A stretch of DNA of 64,000 nt, from assembly GCF_028640845.1 (NCBI RefSeq), contig NC_080546.1, positions 20,801,020-20,865,019 of the forward strand, in the 5' to 3' direction. Positions 21,248 to 34,098 of the stretch are shown piece after piece (position 1 is the first letter of the stretch; each line of letters starts with the position of its first letter). The notes beneath the pieces were generated by a model. The model was not told the DNA's origin and ran no database searches. It was given only the letters and a program-made list of their open reading frames with translations. The DNA comes from Ahaetulla prasina. Its lineage: Eukaryota; Chordata; Lepidosauria; Squamata; Colubridae. The translations under genes and the position numbers were made by a program.

Positions 21248-21559
21248 TCTATGTGCAGAGCCTTATGTTACATCAGGGGAAGCCAATGCTTTACAAATAC
21301 ATGTCTTTGTTGTTAGCCTATGCACTTTAATATTTTATTCAGTTCCATCTTTCTTCTAAATAAGAGACATTTCTTTATTTCCTGGCTCTAGTCACAATCC
21401 TTGTGAAGTTTTGAGCATGGGAAGATCAAGTCTTTCCAAGTTGCCATCCTGTTCTGTTCCTGTTCTTCTCCCCGTTTGCATTGACTTGGCATTGCTTGGT
21501 GACTTGATCTTTTTTTAAAAAAATAAATAAATAAATACTGAGCAGAAAACTCCTTTCCC
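21248..21559. other. Unique intronic sequence
   Basis: No gene or repeat recognised, apart from a short (AAAT)n run near 21520. Confidence 0.4.
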
Positions 21560-22170
21560 CTCCAGCAAGAAATTTCTCAAGCCTTTCTCCCTTCCAGTCT
21601 TCAAAGTGGTGTCATCTGCACATCTGAAGTTGTTGATGTTCCTCCTAGCAATTTTGATTCCAACATCTTTTTTTTTCTCCTACTTCAGCATTTCTCATGA
21701 CATATTCTGCATATAAATTAATTAGGGGACTGCAGAAAACGTCTCTTGATTCTGAGGGGTTTAGTTGCTTTGGTTATGTTACATCTTAGATATCGTACAA
21801 ATTATTCAACAGGCAGATGACATGGCTCGGTACATCCATGTTTTTAAAGCTATCCACAAATCTTTCTGAAGTCTTTTTTATTATTTTTTTGCCCTTTCTG
21901 TCATCCACTGGATGTTAGCAATGTTCTCCTTTTGAATCCAGTTTATATATCTAGCAGCTATCTCATTCCATGCACTGTTGAAGTCTGGAATGTTAGCATC
22001 TTGAGAATTTCTTATTCGTACGCGAGATAGAAGCAACTGTTTGGTAGTTCAAATATCATTAGCATTGCCTTTTTTGGTATTGGAATATAAATCAGTCCTA
22101 TTCCATCTCTTGATCATTATTGTTTTTCATATCTGCTCACATAGCCCATCATCATTTTAAATGCATCATC
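21560..22170 (-). mobile_element. Degraded Bov-B LINE interior
   Basis: Blocks such as gtggtgtcatctgcacatct, gaagttgttgatgttcctcc and agcatttctcatgacatatt match the reverse of the Bov-B reverse-transcriptase region as I know it. No long frame remains. Other Bov-B pieces are at 43480 and 61240-62310. Confidence 0.6.
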
Positions 22171-23079
22171 TTGTAATATTTTTTTTAAAAATGCAGCTTT
22201 TTTGTTAGAAACATTTTCTAGAATCCATTTTACTTCCCTTTCCAGAATATAGGATATCACACCTGATTAAACTTTCATGCATATCATTAATGTTTAGATA
22301 TTTTTGATAAAGTTCTTCTGAATATTTGCAATATTGCTTCTTTAGCAATATTGAAGCAATATTAATTTACTTTCCAAAGTAAATTAATTTATTTCATTGC
22401 ATTTTTTCCCAGTTCATTACAGTCATAGACTGGAGAACAGAACAAATAAAAACACTCAGTAAATATACAATTAAAAATTCTAGTATAAAATAATAAATAA
22501 CAACTAAAATCTATGATAAAATCCAGTCTGTCAATTGTTCATGGTCTAACTATATTAAAAATACAATCCATAAACTGTGTGGCCCGTTGTAAGTTTAATA
22601 AGCTTATAGCGGAAAGGAATAAGCAGAGCAAAAGGTTTGCCACATTTGTTATAAAACGTAACTATGGTGGATTAGACCCGTGTTTCAGACAAATCCCCAG
22701 TGCTGCTGTGCAGAATCTAGCCACCTGTGCTTGTACTTATGGCCTGATCATCCTTAAGCAGCCACTTTCATTGCATTTTATGGCCACCTGATTGCCCAAT
22801 GATTCTCAGTAGCGAATAAAAAGAAAATAAGAAAACAATGCATATAAAAAGACAATAATTCACCACACAACCAATTCAACATACTGTAAAAAAAAAACCA
22901 CTCAACTAATAGGGACTCCACAATGTCCTGATCTCAAGACCTGGGAGAACAACCAAGTTTTAATAACTTTCTGAACATCGTTAGCAGAAGGAATTTTTGA
23001 AACTCTATCTGGAGGATGTCTTTCCAAAGACAAGATGCCAGAACGAAGTACATTTCCTGAATCTCATTAGATAAGACCA
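22171..23079. other. Unique or unrecognised intronic sequence
   Basis: AT-rich. Open frames such as 22513-22791 show no family features. No splice-flanked coding stretch was found. Confidence 0.4.
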
Positions 23080-23087
23080 GTGGTGGG

Positions 23088-23214
23088 ATTCAGCCAGTTC
23101 GCACCACCTCAGGAGAACCGGTTGTTAACTTTCTGTGCAATTTGGCAAACTGGTTGTTGGAAGAAATCATTAGGGCAGAGAACTGGTTGTTAAATTACTT
23201 GAATCCCATCACTG
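23088..23214. mobile_element. 127-bp hAT MITE
   Basis: Ends are CAGTGGTGGGATTCAGCCA and TTGAATCCCATCACTG. The exact 8-bp duplication gataagac lies at 23080-23087 and 23215-23222. It is the smallest complete member of the ggtgggattcagc group. Confidence 0.9.
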
Positions 23215-23222
23215 GATAAGAC

Positions 23223-25452
23223 TGTTTATCAGTGGGATCCAGACAATTCACTTTGCCTGATCTCACTGGAGATATTTACCTTGCCTTTTATCACATCTAC
23301 CTTCGCATAATTTTTTGCCTTGGTTTTCTGTAATTGTCTTAAATAAAACTTTTGTCTTCCCATTCAACTGTAATCATCTTTGCATTGCTTAGTTAGACGG
23401 AACGCCTTGCTCTTCTTTGAAAATTCATCATTTAGGTGGACTTTTTTCTCCCCCCTCTGTTTCTTTTGTTTGCTTTTTCCATTTCTTCAGCTATTTTCAA
23501 ATTGACCAATTTCTCGTGACTTAAATAAAATTGCTTCAGATACAGACCTGGCTAAGTGGTTACCTGTCATTAGGAAGGAAACCGGATGAAATGCTGTTCT
23601 CAATTCTTTTTAATTTCCCACTAGCATTTGCTATCATGGACAATAGCATTTTTTTTTATTGATGTGAATTATGTGGAGACATTGATTCTAACAATGGTTA
23701 TATTCTTGCTTTACTCATTTGTTCCATCATAAAGTTTTAGGAAATTATTGTTCTTCTCCATTACAGTTATGATACAGCTAATTGCAGGGCAATAGAATTT
23801 GTTTACCAGTTAGCTATAGAGACAATGACAGTACTACCCCTCTTTCATCCTCCAAAGCACCCAGCTGTTTTCCCTTGCTAATAGATGTCTTCAAGTGTCT
23901 TCAAATGACTTTAAGTGTCTCTCTTGGGTTGAAAGCTAATGCCATACAGAAATGTGCCTGGAAGTTTCCTATCCTTGTGAAATAAGTTTCCATTTTTTCA
24001 AACTTATTCTTGAGAGGCTTAAAACTTTATTTCAAATTTCTCCTGTTGATGTTTTTCTAAGCTTAGTTGCTTGTGGCATCATTCGTATGGCTTTGCTACA
24101 TGTCTTTCTGTCACTTTCAAGGCTCCCTTGAGAAACATGGTGACTTATGTAGTTAGGAGGCTGGGTTGGAGGTTAGCAAATGCATGTTTGGGACCTCACG
24201 TCATTCGTTCCAGTTCCAGTTGGAATGATGGTATTGAAAGCTGAAGTAAAGTCTACAAAGAGGTAAAAAGTATTGATTTGTGTCAACAAAATCTACTAGG
24301 CTTTATTCAATCAAAGTTTTGCTGTTCCTGTTGGTATAAATATGGATTTAACAGTCAAGCATAGATTGGACCAATATCATTGGCAGGCAACCAATTTCTG
24401 CTAGTCATTAGACAAAATTTCCTCATGCTAAAATATGTTCAAAGCATGAAATGGCTTTCAGCTGTTATGAATGTGCAGAAACTGGATTGACAGATGTTAA
24501 GAGATCTATAGATGTGGTTACAAAATTCCAAAACTCAGAATAGAGTTTGCCTAAAATGACTTCTTAAATATTGTTTTAGGATTCAATTCATACAGCATAC
24601 GATGCTGTAGTGTGCGTTACTTGATCTTGGCTGAGTGATATATGAATTCTGTTCCTGTGGTTTGTAGTTTAGAGAAAATGGCTGTCTATAGCTATTTATT
24701 CAAAAGTAGAATCAAACAAGCCATGGTTTAGTGTGGTGGGTTAACCTGACAGGATTCTATTAACGTTATGACTAAAGAAGAAATCCAATTGTGCTGTCAT
24801 AAGCAAAAATACATTTTTTTAAATTTTCTACTGAATATAAAAATAAAGGCAACCTCTTACCTCCCGTTTTAATTCCTTTACTCATTCTGGTTTTCTTTGT
24901 ACCATACTTGTTGTTGTTTTTGCTTGTTTGTTTAACTTTTACCATAACATGAAAACATCAATTAAATAGAACAATTAAATTTGATTTCTATGCATGAGTA
25001 AGTGACTAGCAAAAAAAATTACATTAAAATAGAAAACAATTATAAATTGATTTTTTTCCCCCTGATCTATGTCTTCTCTGTTATTAATTCTATAATGGGG
25101 AGATCTAAAAGGTTTTCAATCCAATTTTGACTTAAAAGCACAGAATATGATTTCCAAAACCATAAATCAATATGTTTTCCTACAAACAAGTTCTGAAAGT
25201 AGAAAAAGAAGTATTGTTATCTTTTATTTTATTATTTTATTGTATTGCCTTTTCAGATTGCAAGGACATATTCCAGAATAAGGCAACTGAAATAAAATTC
25301 TGATTTTAACACTGAATATATGTTATCACTGTCACCATTTTAAAAGACAGAATTGTAATTAATTGCATCAGAATCTCTTGCAATATCAAATCATCTCTAC
25401 CACACCCCCACACCCCACCCCACTTTTGTTTAGGGATTTTTTTTGTGTGGTG
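23223..25452. other. Intronic sequence with possible old LINE remnants
   Basis: The part at about 24180-24330 (gaaagctgaagtaaagtcta) looks like very old LINE sequence, but this is weak. No gene or splice-flanked frame was seen. Confidence 0.35.
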
Positions 25453-25469
25453 TGTATGTGTTAGTTTTC

Positions 25470-26293
25470 TTTTCTTTTTTAAAAAATATTTTATTAAATA
25501 TACAATTTAAAAACATTAGACATGGTGCGACTTGTCTGGTACATACTTTCATAACATTGTTTCTTTCGTGTAGATTACAATATAACGTCATGCTTATTCC
25601 ATATATACTTTTTGTACATTCAATCGCACTCCAGTTACATACATATTCCCGTCATATCTATTCAAATCCTGTTTATTCCTCTCTAATATTTCTTATATTA
25701 TTATTTTTTTCTCCCCTTCACTTCGTTTCTAATACTCTATCCCTACATTCCTCCTTTTCTCTAGCTATTTATAAAATGTATTCCAGGTTACATAGAATTC
25801 TGATTCATCTTTATCTTTGAGCTCCATTGTTAACCTGTCCATTTCTGCACAGATCAATATTTTGTTGATTATTTCTGCCTCCTATGGGTTATCTCTGCAT
25901 TTCCAATTTTGTGCGAATATCAACCTCGCTGCCGTTAATATGTATACCATAAGATATATTTCTTCTTTTTTGTAATTATCCCTTACTATACCCAGAAGGA
26001 AGAGTTCTGGCGTCATATCTATTATCTGGTTTAACATCTCTTCTAGCCACTGTTTTATTTGGAGCCAAAAGTCCTTGGCTTTTGGGCATCCCCACCACAT
26101 ATGATAATAAGTGCCTAGTGTTGCTTTACATTTTGGTGAGCAGTTTTTGCACATCTTGGCCAGTCTTGTGGGTGGGAGATGCCACCTATAAAACATCTTG
26201 TGTTGATTTTCTTTGTATGCAGTGGCTAGAATAAGCTTTCTGCTCCCCTCCCATAGTTTTTGCCAGCTGTCTAGATTTATGCCATACCCAAAA
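25470..26293 (-). mobile_element. 5'-truncated L1 LINE with target duplication
   Basis: The left edge is T-rich (poly-A on the minus strand). A 17-bp duplication, tgtatgtgttagttttc, flanks it at 25453-25469 and 26294-26310, the signature of target-primed reverse transcription. The minus-strand frame 26196-25882 encodes the ORF2 C-terminus with the Cys/His-rich YHMWWGCPKAKDFW stretch found in squamate and mammalian L1. The ORF2 end is followed by an AT-rich 3' UTR of about 400 bases. Confidence 0.9.
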
Positions 26294-26310
26294 TGTATGT
26301 GTTAGTTTTC

Positions 26311-26820
26311 AAAATACTTATATCAAAATGTCTTTTGGAGGATCAAAAGTATGATGTATAGTCTTCTATTCAAGGATGCAGTTGGGTGTTTAAGCAGAGT
26401 CTTCCACTGTATTTACATGATATATTCTGACTCATGAACCCAATTAGAACTTAAATAGTTCATGTTAGGGTTGAGACTATATATGCTTTTTGGACATTTA
26501 GCACTGGAGTTTCTCTACTAGCTTGGCTATCATATTTTATAATATTCTAAAATCTATTTTATTATACCAAGATTGTGCTATATTTGGGTATAAACGATGT
26601 AAATCAACGCACGCATGGAAAAAATAATTGTTGGATCTAAGCAACTAATCTGGTTAAAATTCTGTAACTGTCACAATTTCCCTTACATTTTAAAAGAACA
26701 ATTTTTTAAAAAAAATCTATGAAAAATATCACTCTATGGTAGCTTTATGTAACACATATTACAGTTTTCCATTCTTGAGCACTTAGCCAAGAAGGGCTCC
26801 TGCTCTCTGAATGTGCAGAA
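26311..26820. other. Unique intronic sequence
   Basis: No gene or repeat recognised. Confidence 0.4.
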
Positions 26821-26826
26821 CTAGAT

Positions 26827-27151
26827 CAGGGGTGTCAAACTCAAGGCCCAGGGACCGGATCCGACCTGTGGGGTGCTTGGAACTGGCCTGCGGGGACCCC
26901 TTGGAAACAGTGAAGGACTGGCCCACGATGCCTCTGCCAGCAAAAACTAATCTCGGGAGGGCCGGTGACAGGGTTGCAGGAGGCTGTCGCAGCTGAAAAT
27001 GGAGCTTGCGAGCCCATTTTCGTTGGCAGAGCACTCAGACCACCACAGGTGCCCCTGACACGAGTGATGTTGAGCTGGCCACTCCTACCCTGACCACGCC
27101 CACACCAGCCCCCCAAGGTCAAACACAACCATGATGCGGCCCTCAATGAAA
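26827..27151. mobile_element. hAT element fragment (ggggtgtcaaactc family)
   Basis: The left end, CAGGGGTGTCAAACTCAAGG, matches 20799. The right end is lost after gcggccctcaatgaaat, so no duplication can be scored. Confidence 0.75.
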
Positions 27152-27154
27152 TCG

Positions 27155-28012
27155 ACAATCCACAATTGCCATTGGTTTGGACAAATTTCAAGTGTTGCAT
27201 TTCCCTATAAGTCATATGTGAACTGCACTACCTATTAGATACAAAATCACTAAGATACATACATAGAAAAATATGGCCTTCCGAACTCTTGATAACTCCA
27301 TCCTGACTGTCTACATTTGCATACCATGACATTCAGCTGTTTCACAAACAGATCAAGGAATACCTTGAGACATTTGAACTAAAGCTATAATGTTGTACAT
27401 TGAAAACATACTGTCTTTCACCGGGCTCCGTTTGCTGTTTAGGCCTTTCACATTATCTAATGCCACAACTCAAATTTATTATGAGGGGATTTTTCAGCCC
27501 AAGGGCTGAATAGAATCAAGCAGACTTCGCTATCCAAATGATAAGGCCTTAAGCAAAAACTTTTCTGCTTCTCTAGTCTATACCTCGAAATTTGAACTTT
27601 TATTTTTCTGTATGGTCTGCCACACATAAAGGAGAACACTAATTTTCTCTGGCTGCAGCTATAAACCTGGAGTCATTCTTCCCCTTCCCTTTGTCCCAGA
27701 TGCATCCCAATAATTCTGGGAACAATATCTATCTTGCTTTCCCCTCATGAGAGTGAATCAACTCCAGCCTTGAATTCATCGAAGAAAATTACAACAGCAT
27801 TACAAAGGCTTCTGGAAGAGGACGTATCTTCTTCCCAAAGCCCCACCCATGGTTTTAATTTTGCTTACTAGAGATGTGAAGCAAAGTCATTTTCCACCTT
27901 GGAATAGCTGTTCGTAACTTTGTGACCCTCACTTGTGCAAAGCATACTAAAGGAGACAGGCATAATTGCATACAAAAATCACTTCTCCCTGAAGCATTAA
28001 AGCAGCCATGTC
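27155..28012. other. Unique intronic sequence
   Basis: No gene or recognisable repeat. Confidence 0.4.
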
Positions 28013-28020
28013 CTCTAGAG

Positions 28021-28164
28021 CAGGGGTCTCCAACCTTGGCAACTTTAAGACTTGTGGCCTTCAACTCCCAGAATTCCTCAGCCAGCAAAGCTGGCAAAGC
28101 AGGCTGAGGAATTCTGGGAGTTGAAGTCCACAAGTCTTAAAGTTGCCAAGGTTGGAGACCCCTG
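28021..28164. mobile_element. Foldback hAT MITE
   Basis: The two halves are near-perfect inverted repeats of about 65 bases (CAGGGGTCTCCAACCTTGGC ... its complement), joined by a short centre near 28090. Flanking octamers ctctagag (28013-28020) and ctctagaa (28165-28172) match 7/8. RNA or single strands from it would form a long hairpin. Confidence 0.85.
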
Positions 28165-28224
28165 CTCTAGAAGGCTTTGCAAGTGGCTTCATAGGATTTC
28201 TCCAATAGTCTATGCAAGCAAGCA

Positions 28225-28548
28225 TTCACAAAGATCCAATATCTCAGGGGTTGCCACAAAGACGAGGGAGTCGGGCTGTTCTCCAAGGCAGCTGAGGGTA
28301 GAACGAGAAGCAATGGGTGGAAACTGATCAAGGAAAGAAACAACTTACAACTAAGGAGAAATTTCCTGACAGTTGGAACAATCAATAAGTGGAACGACTT
28401 GCCTGCAGAAGTTGTGAATGCTCCAATACTGGAAATTTTTAAGAAAATGTTGGATAACCATCTGACTGAGATGGTGTAGGGTTTCCTGCCTGGGCAGGTG
28501 GTTGGACTAGAAGGCCTCCAAGGTCCCTTCCAACTCTGTTGTTATATT
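28225..28548 (+). mobile_element. CR1 LINE 3' end with microsatellite tail
   Basis: It runs from tatctcaggggttgccacaa through agtggaacgacttgcc to ccttccaactctgttgtta. It leads without a gap into the pentanucleotide repeat at 28546-28695. Confidence 0.8.
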
Positions 28549-28695
28549 ATATTAATTATATTATATTATATTATATTATATTATATTATATTATATTATA
28601 TTATATTATATTATATTATATTATATTATATTATATTATATTATATTATATTATATTATATTATATTATATTATATTATATTATTGTATTATATT
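28546..28695. repeat. (TTATA)n microsatellite
   Basis: About 29 near-perfect units of the pentamer ATTAT/TTATA, seeded at the 3' end of a CR1 copy. Confidence 0.95.
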
Positions 28696-28740
28696 AAGAT
28701 CAGTTATTTGGGAATTGATTAGGACTATACAATGCTTTGG

Positions 28741-29530
28741 ATTACATTTAGAATAACAGAGTTGGAAGGGACCTTGGAGGTCTTCAAGTCCAACCCCCTG
28801 CTTAGGCAGGGTAGCCTATACTTGTGATGGCGAACCTATTGCACGTGTGCCCAAAGTGGCACGTGAAACCATGTTGCCCAACATGCACGGCCTTGCCTGT
28901 TTGTCTTCTGGGTTTCGGGACTGTGCAATGATCAGCTGTCCTTCACACATACAGCAGTGCTGAAAACCAGTGTGCGTATGATTGTCGGGTGTGCATGAGC
29001 GCTAGAACCCAGAGGTTTGGCTTTTCTAGAGCACAATCCTTTTGCACACATGGCAGTGCCGAAAATCAGGCTACACATGCATGCTGGCTAGCTGATTGTT
29101 GGTTGTCCATGCATGCTAGAACACAGAAAGTTCAGCTTTTCTGGAGTGTGGCCCTGACGAGCATGTGCATGCGCACACAATGTTTCCGGGGAACATCACT
29201 GGCCTATACCATTTCAGACAAATGTTTGTCCAATCTCTTCTTTAAAACTTCCAGTGTTGGAGCATTCACAACTTCTGGAGACAAGTTGTTCCACTGATTA
29301 ATTATTCTAACTATCAGGAAATTTGTCCTTAGTTCTAAGTTGCTTCTCTCCTTGATTAGTTTCCACCCATTGCTTCTTGTCCTGCTGTCAGGTGCTTTGG
29401 AGAATAGCTTGACTCCGTCTCCTTTGTGGCAGCCCCTGAGATACTGGAGCACAGCTATCATGTCTCCCCTAGTCCTTCTTTTCATTAAATGACACATACC
29501 CAATTCCAGCAATCGTTCTTTATATGTTTT
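28741..29530 (-). mobile_element. CR1 LINE 3' end (minus), interrupted by hAT
   Basis: Reading leftward it has the CR1 terminal region, with cagagttggaagggacctt at the left and tgttccactgattaattatt in the middle. It is split by the hAT element at 28822-29201. Confidence 0.8.
28822..29201. mobile_element. hAT element inserted in CR1
   Basis: Left end TTGTGATGGCGAACC, right end GGGGAACATCACTG. The exact 8-bp duplication gcctatac (28814-28821, 29202-29209) is CR1 sequence. A relative occupies the equivalent CR1 site at 59799. Confidence 0.85.
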
Positions 29531-30195
29531 GATTCAAAGGCAAAAAAAAAAAAAAGGTATGCATCTTTTTTCAAGATTGTACAGCTATTTGTTGCTTTGC
29601 AATCCCGGGGAAAAAGGCGTTTGGTTTCAGAAGCTGAAGATGGATCAGTATGAGTTCCCTTCAAGAAATCTCTTCTTATTGAATCCCAAGCACTGCTAGC
29701 CTATTTAGGTGTTTATGTCTTTTGGAACTGGCAATTGCTAATAGAATAAGAAATGAAAACAACAATAGCCACAGCAATGAACAAAAGTTATTTTGCAGTC
29801 TGAGAAGGAGTTTTTGTTTTATTTATCAAACCGTAGGGTTTTCAAATTGTTCCACTATAAAGATCATATAAATAGAGGCATTGGTATTACGCAAATGTAA
29901 TAATACAGAGAAGTCCATTAAGATAAGAGAAGTCCATTAAAAATCTTTCCTGGGCAAAAGTCTTAATCAACATACCATTGAAAGGAACTTTTTGATTTTT
30001 TTTTCAGTTATGTAGTTTGGTGTCAATAAAAAAACCCAAAAATTAATAAATGTTTAATTGTTAAAAAAATAATTAAAATGATTAAATTCTTCTAGAAGCT
30101 ATCTTTATTTAAAATATGCTCTTCTTCTGAATCAGTTAAAAACTCTTTAAACATGACCTCCATGAATTCATCTGGTCGTTAATAGTCAACTTTGT
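29531..30195. other. GRID2 intron, unique sequence
   Basis: AT-rich with no recognised repeat or coding exon. Confidence 0.45.
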
Positions 30196-30199
30196 GTCT

Positions 30200-30676
30200 C
30201 CACTCCTCTGATCACAACAAAATACCTTATGCCACCAGACTTGAAATTCTGGGTTTAGAAAATTTAGAACTACGCCGCCTTCGACATGACCTGAGTTTAA
30301 CTCATAGAATCATCTATTACAATGTCCTTCCTGTCAAAGACTACTCCAGCTTTAATCGCAACAATACACGAGCACACAATAGATTTTAACTTAATGTGAA
30401 CCGCTCCAATCTTGATTGTAGAAAATATGACTTTAGTAACAGAGTTGTTAATGCCTGGAATGCATTACCAAACTCTGTGGTCTCTTCCCAAAATCCCCAA
30501 AGCTTTAACCAAAGACTATCTACTATTGACCTCACCCCATTCCTAAGAGGTCTGTAAGGGGCGTGCATAAGAGCACCAACATGCCTACCGTTCCTGTCCT
30601 AATGTTCCCTTTGATTGTATCCAATTCGTATGGTTATTTCATGCTTATACTTATATATACTGTTGTGTTTGACAAA
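30200..30676 (+). mobile_element. LINE 3' end (CR1/L3-like) just upstream of the GRID2 exon
   Basis: The frame 30192-30389 reads TRLEILGLENLELRRLRHDL, with later NRVVNAWNALPNSVV. This is the C-terminal region of a CR1/L3-type LINE. The element ends tgttgtgtttgacaaataaa, a polyadenylation-like AATAAA merging into a (TAAA)n tail. A minus copy lies at 32935-33470. Confidence 0.7.
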
Positions 30677-30739
<63 letters not shown>

Positions 30740-30741
30740 AT
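30677..30741. repeat. (AAAT)n microsatellite
   Basis: About 16 units of the tetramer, forming the 3' tail of the LINE at 30200-30676. It ends some 150 bases upstream of the GRID2 exon. Confidence 0.95.
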
Positions 30742-30894
30742 ATTTGCTCCCTGGGTTGTTACATGCAAACTGCAAGATAAGCAAAACTTGGCAACTGTTT
30801 TTCCGAGAGAGGTTTCAGAGACTGTAAATCAAACAGAAGCGATGCTGTTTTTCTCTTGCTAAGGGAAATGAATTTTCTGTCTCTTTTCCTTTAG

Positions 30895-31221
<327 letters not shown>

Positions 31222-31246
31222 TGAATCTCATGATGCAATTGGTGGA

Positions 31247-31911
31247 ATTCAGGTAGTCGTCGACTTAACAGCAGTTTGTTTAGTGACCATTCGAAGTTAC
31301 AGTGGCACCAGTGGTGGAATTCAATTTTTTTTTTACTACTGGTTCTGTGGTTGTAGTTTAGTGGGCGTGGTTTGGTGGGCGTGGCAAGGGAAGGATACTG
31401 CAAAATCTCCATTCCCACTCCACTCCAGGGGAAGGATATTGCAAAATCCCCATTTCTGGGGGAAGGATATTGCAAAATCTCCATTCCCACCCCACTCTGG
31501 GGCCAGCCAGAGGTGGTATTTGCCAGTTCTCTGAACTACTCAAACTTTCCGATACCAGTTCTCCAGAACCTGCTGAATAGCATCCCTGAATGGCACTGAA
31601 AAAAAGTTACATGACTAATTTTTACACCATTGCATCATTACCATGAACATGTGATCAAAATTCTGACACTTGGCAACTGACTCATATTTATGACGGTCAT
31701 GTAATTCCCTTTTGCAACCTTCTGACGAGGAACGGCAATGTGGAAACTAGATTCACTACACAACCATGTTACTAACTTAATAGCTGCAGTGATTCACTTA
31801 ACAACTGGAGCAAAACAAGTCGTAAAATGGAGCAAAACTCACTTAATAAATATCTTACTTAACAAAAGAAATTTTGGGCTCAATTGCGGTCATAAATCAA
31901 GCACTTCCTAT
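31247..31911 (+). mobile_element. Tigger-like element, interrupted by a hAT MITE
   Basis: The left end caggtagtcgtcgacttaac starts about 40 bases after the GRID2 donor. The right end is gtcataaatcaagcacttcc. The interior carries acttaacaact repeats and is split by the MITE at 31309-31588. Confidence 0.65.
31309..31588 (+). mobile_element. hAT MITE (actaccggttctgtggg family)
   Basis: Ends are CAGTGGTGGAATTC and GAATAGCATCCCTG. Flanking octamers agtggcac (31301-31308) and aatggcac (31589-31596) match 7/8. It has three internal modules (gggaaggatattgcaaaatc). Confidence 0.85.
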
Positions 31912-32480
31912 ATGTATTTTTTGAATTAAGGTAAGCATATAGTGTATTAATATTCTAAAAATATACTATGAAGACTGCTAACAAATTCCCATTCTGACAA
32001 GAGACATAACTCACAAGGACATGCCTGGGAAAAGGAGAAACGAGGGAGCAAACTCTGTGAGAAATGCTTGCGATCCATCCTTAAATGCTTCTTGAAAATG
32101 GGGATGGATAAGCTGGAAGAACTATTGGCCTTCCCATAATAGTAAACAAGAGAAGGAAATAGACCGCAATAAGAAAAGAAGTATAGGAAAGAGAAAGAAA
32201 AATAGTGATCAATAAACAGGAAAATGCTAAAGAAAGAAAAAGACTAGAAGGTAATAAAGGATGGAAACAGCTAGATACCAGAGACAAGTGGCTGCAGATC
32301 TGACATCCTTAAAGACAGAAAACAGGGTAGTAAAACTCTCTGTGAACTGGAAAAAAAAGAGATTTTAGTCCATAGTAATCACTAATACTAGATAGGGCTC
32401 CATCTAACTCTCGATCTCTCTTGGCAGGAACTGAACATTTCCTAGCAGGCTTAAGGAGCAAGCACTAGCTCTTTGGTCTT
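31912..32480. other. GRID2 intron, unique sequence
   Basis: No gene or clear repeat was seen. Confidence 0.45.
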
Positions 32481-32483
32481 CTA

Positions 32484-32551
32484 GAATAGAATAGAATAGA
32501 ATAGAATAGAATAGAATAGAATAGAATAGAATAGAATAGAATAGAATAGAA
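32484..32551. repeat. (GAATA)n microsatellite
   Basis: About 13 units of the pentamer form the 3' tail of the minus-strand LINE at 32552-32690. A short version of the same arrangement is at 41558-41575. Confidence 0.95.
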
Positions 32552-32690
32552 TTTTTTATTGGCCAAGTGTGATTGGACACACAAGGAATTTGTCGTGGTG
32601 CATAAGCTCTCAGTGTACATAAAAGAAAAGAAAAAAAAAGCCAACAGCTGGAAAGGATATCAGAACAAAGACACTTAAATACACAGAACA
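32552..32690 (-). mobile_element. LINE 3' end with (TTCTA)n tail, minus orientation
   Basis: On the minus strand it reads agagcttatgcaccacgaca, then ttccttgtgtgtccaatcac and ttggccaataaa, then the pentamer tail. Copy 41576-41745 is nearly identical in this part. It is probably a CR1/L3-type LINE of snakes. Confidence 0.65.
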
Positions 32691-32934
32691 AATAGGAAAT
32701 AGGAAAAATAAGGTCATGGTGTAGAAAAAATAATACCTAGCTAGACATATAGGAAAAGGCAAAATTCTTAAAAAAAGAGATATGAATACCAGCAGTTAAC
32801 TGTTAGAGAATGGATCCATATTGAACTGTATTTGAGCTGCAAAACCCCAGAAACACTAGATAGCAGAGCACAATCTGGATGTTCTGAACTTGCAGCTTCC
32901 TGCTAGTATAGCAGGTGGCAGGTGTAGCCTCTAC

Positions 32935-33470
32935 ACAATTACATTATTTTATTTTATTTTATTTTATTTATGTCAATCATATGTAAAATAACAGGTAAAA
33001 GTATAAACATAATTTGGATACATGAAAAGAGTGAGTAAAAAAGGAATATTAGGACAGGGATGGTAGGCACGCAGGTGCACTTATGCACGCCCCTTACAGA
33101 CCTCTTAGGAATGGGGTGAGGTCAACAGTAGACAGTCTTAGGTTAAAGTTTTGGGGGTTTGGGGAAGAAACTACAGAGTCAGGTAGTGCATTCCAGGCAT
33201 TGACCACTTTGTTACTGAAGTCATATTTTCTGCGGTCAAGTTTGTATTTATTATTTGCTCATGTATTGTTGTGGTTGAAGCTGACGTAGTCATTGACAAG
33301 CAGGACATTGTGGTAGGTAATTTTATGTACTATGCTTAGGTCAGACTGAAGTCTGCGTAGTTCTAAATTGTCTAAGCCCAAAATTTGGAGTCTGGTTGCA
33401 TCTTGTGTCCCAGTTGCAAACATTCCTGGGACAGGAACTTTGTGCGTGGTCACTTGTGTCCTCATCACCT
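32935..33470 (-). mobile_element. CR1/L3-like LINE 3' end, minus orientation
   Basis: It matches the reverse of 30200-30676, including gcacgccccttacagacctc and gcattccaggcattgaccac. It starts with a (TTTTA)n run at 32942-32968, again a microsatellite tail. Confidence 0.7.
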
Positions 33471-33970
33471 CATGGTTAGACTACTGCAATTCACTGTCTA
33501 TTGGGTTGCTGTTGAAGACCATTTAGAAGTTTCAAGTGATGTAACATCAGCTGCCTAGATTGTTATGGTCAGATCAAAATTTGTCCATGTACCACTATTA
33601 TTTGGGGAGCTGCATTAGCTACTTAGCCAGTTAGCTTCTGAGTGCAATTCAGGATACTGATAGTCACCTTTCAAGCCCTTCATGACTTAACACCCAGATA
33701 TTTGATCACCTTCTCTGGATTGAATTTCATGAAACAGGAAGAGTGGGCTTCTGAGAGTTATTTCTGCGAGGAAATACCTGGGAACAATCTTTCTCATTGA
33801 TGTTCCTGATTCTATGGAACAATTTACCCCAAAAGTCAATTTACCTCCATGTTATTGGGCTTCCAAAAGGCCATAAAGATCTGCCTCTTCAGGAATGTAT
33901 TTAGGGATGTGAAAGTCTAATCTATATCTAGATATGGTGCTATCATTAAACATTCATTGATTGATAATGA
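33471..33970 (+). mobile_element. Old L2-like LINE reverse-transcriptase end
   Basis: It contains ggttagactactgcaattc (the LDYCNS motif), followed by degraded blocks for the C-terminal region (gggagctgcattagctac). It has many stops and is ancient. Confidence 0.55.
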
Positions 33971-34020
33971 ATATTTTGGATGTTTTAATCTAACAATTTG
34001 GCATTCGGTAGACCACTTAT

Positions 34021-34098
34021 ATGAATGAATGAATGGATGGATGGATGGATGGATGGATGGATGGATGGATGGAGGATGGATAGATGAATGAATGAATT
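34021..34098. repeat. (GATG)n / (GAAT)n microsatellite
   Basis: About 18 tetramer units: GAAT, then GATG, then GAAT. Confidence 0.95.

Noticed and set aside
28498..28722. A 74-residue frame of Ile/Tyr/Leu repeats
   Set aside because: It is a translation of the (TTATA)n microsatellite.
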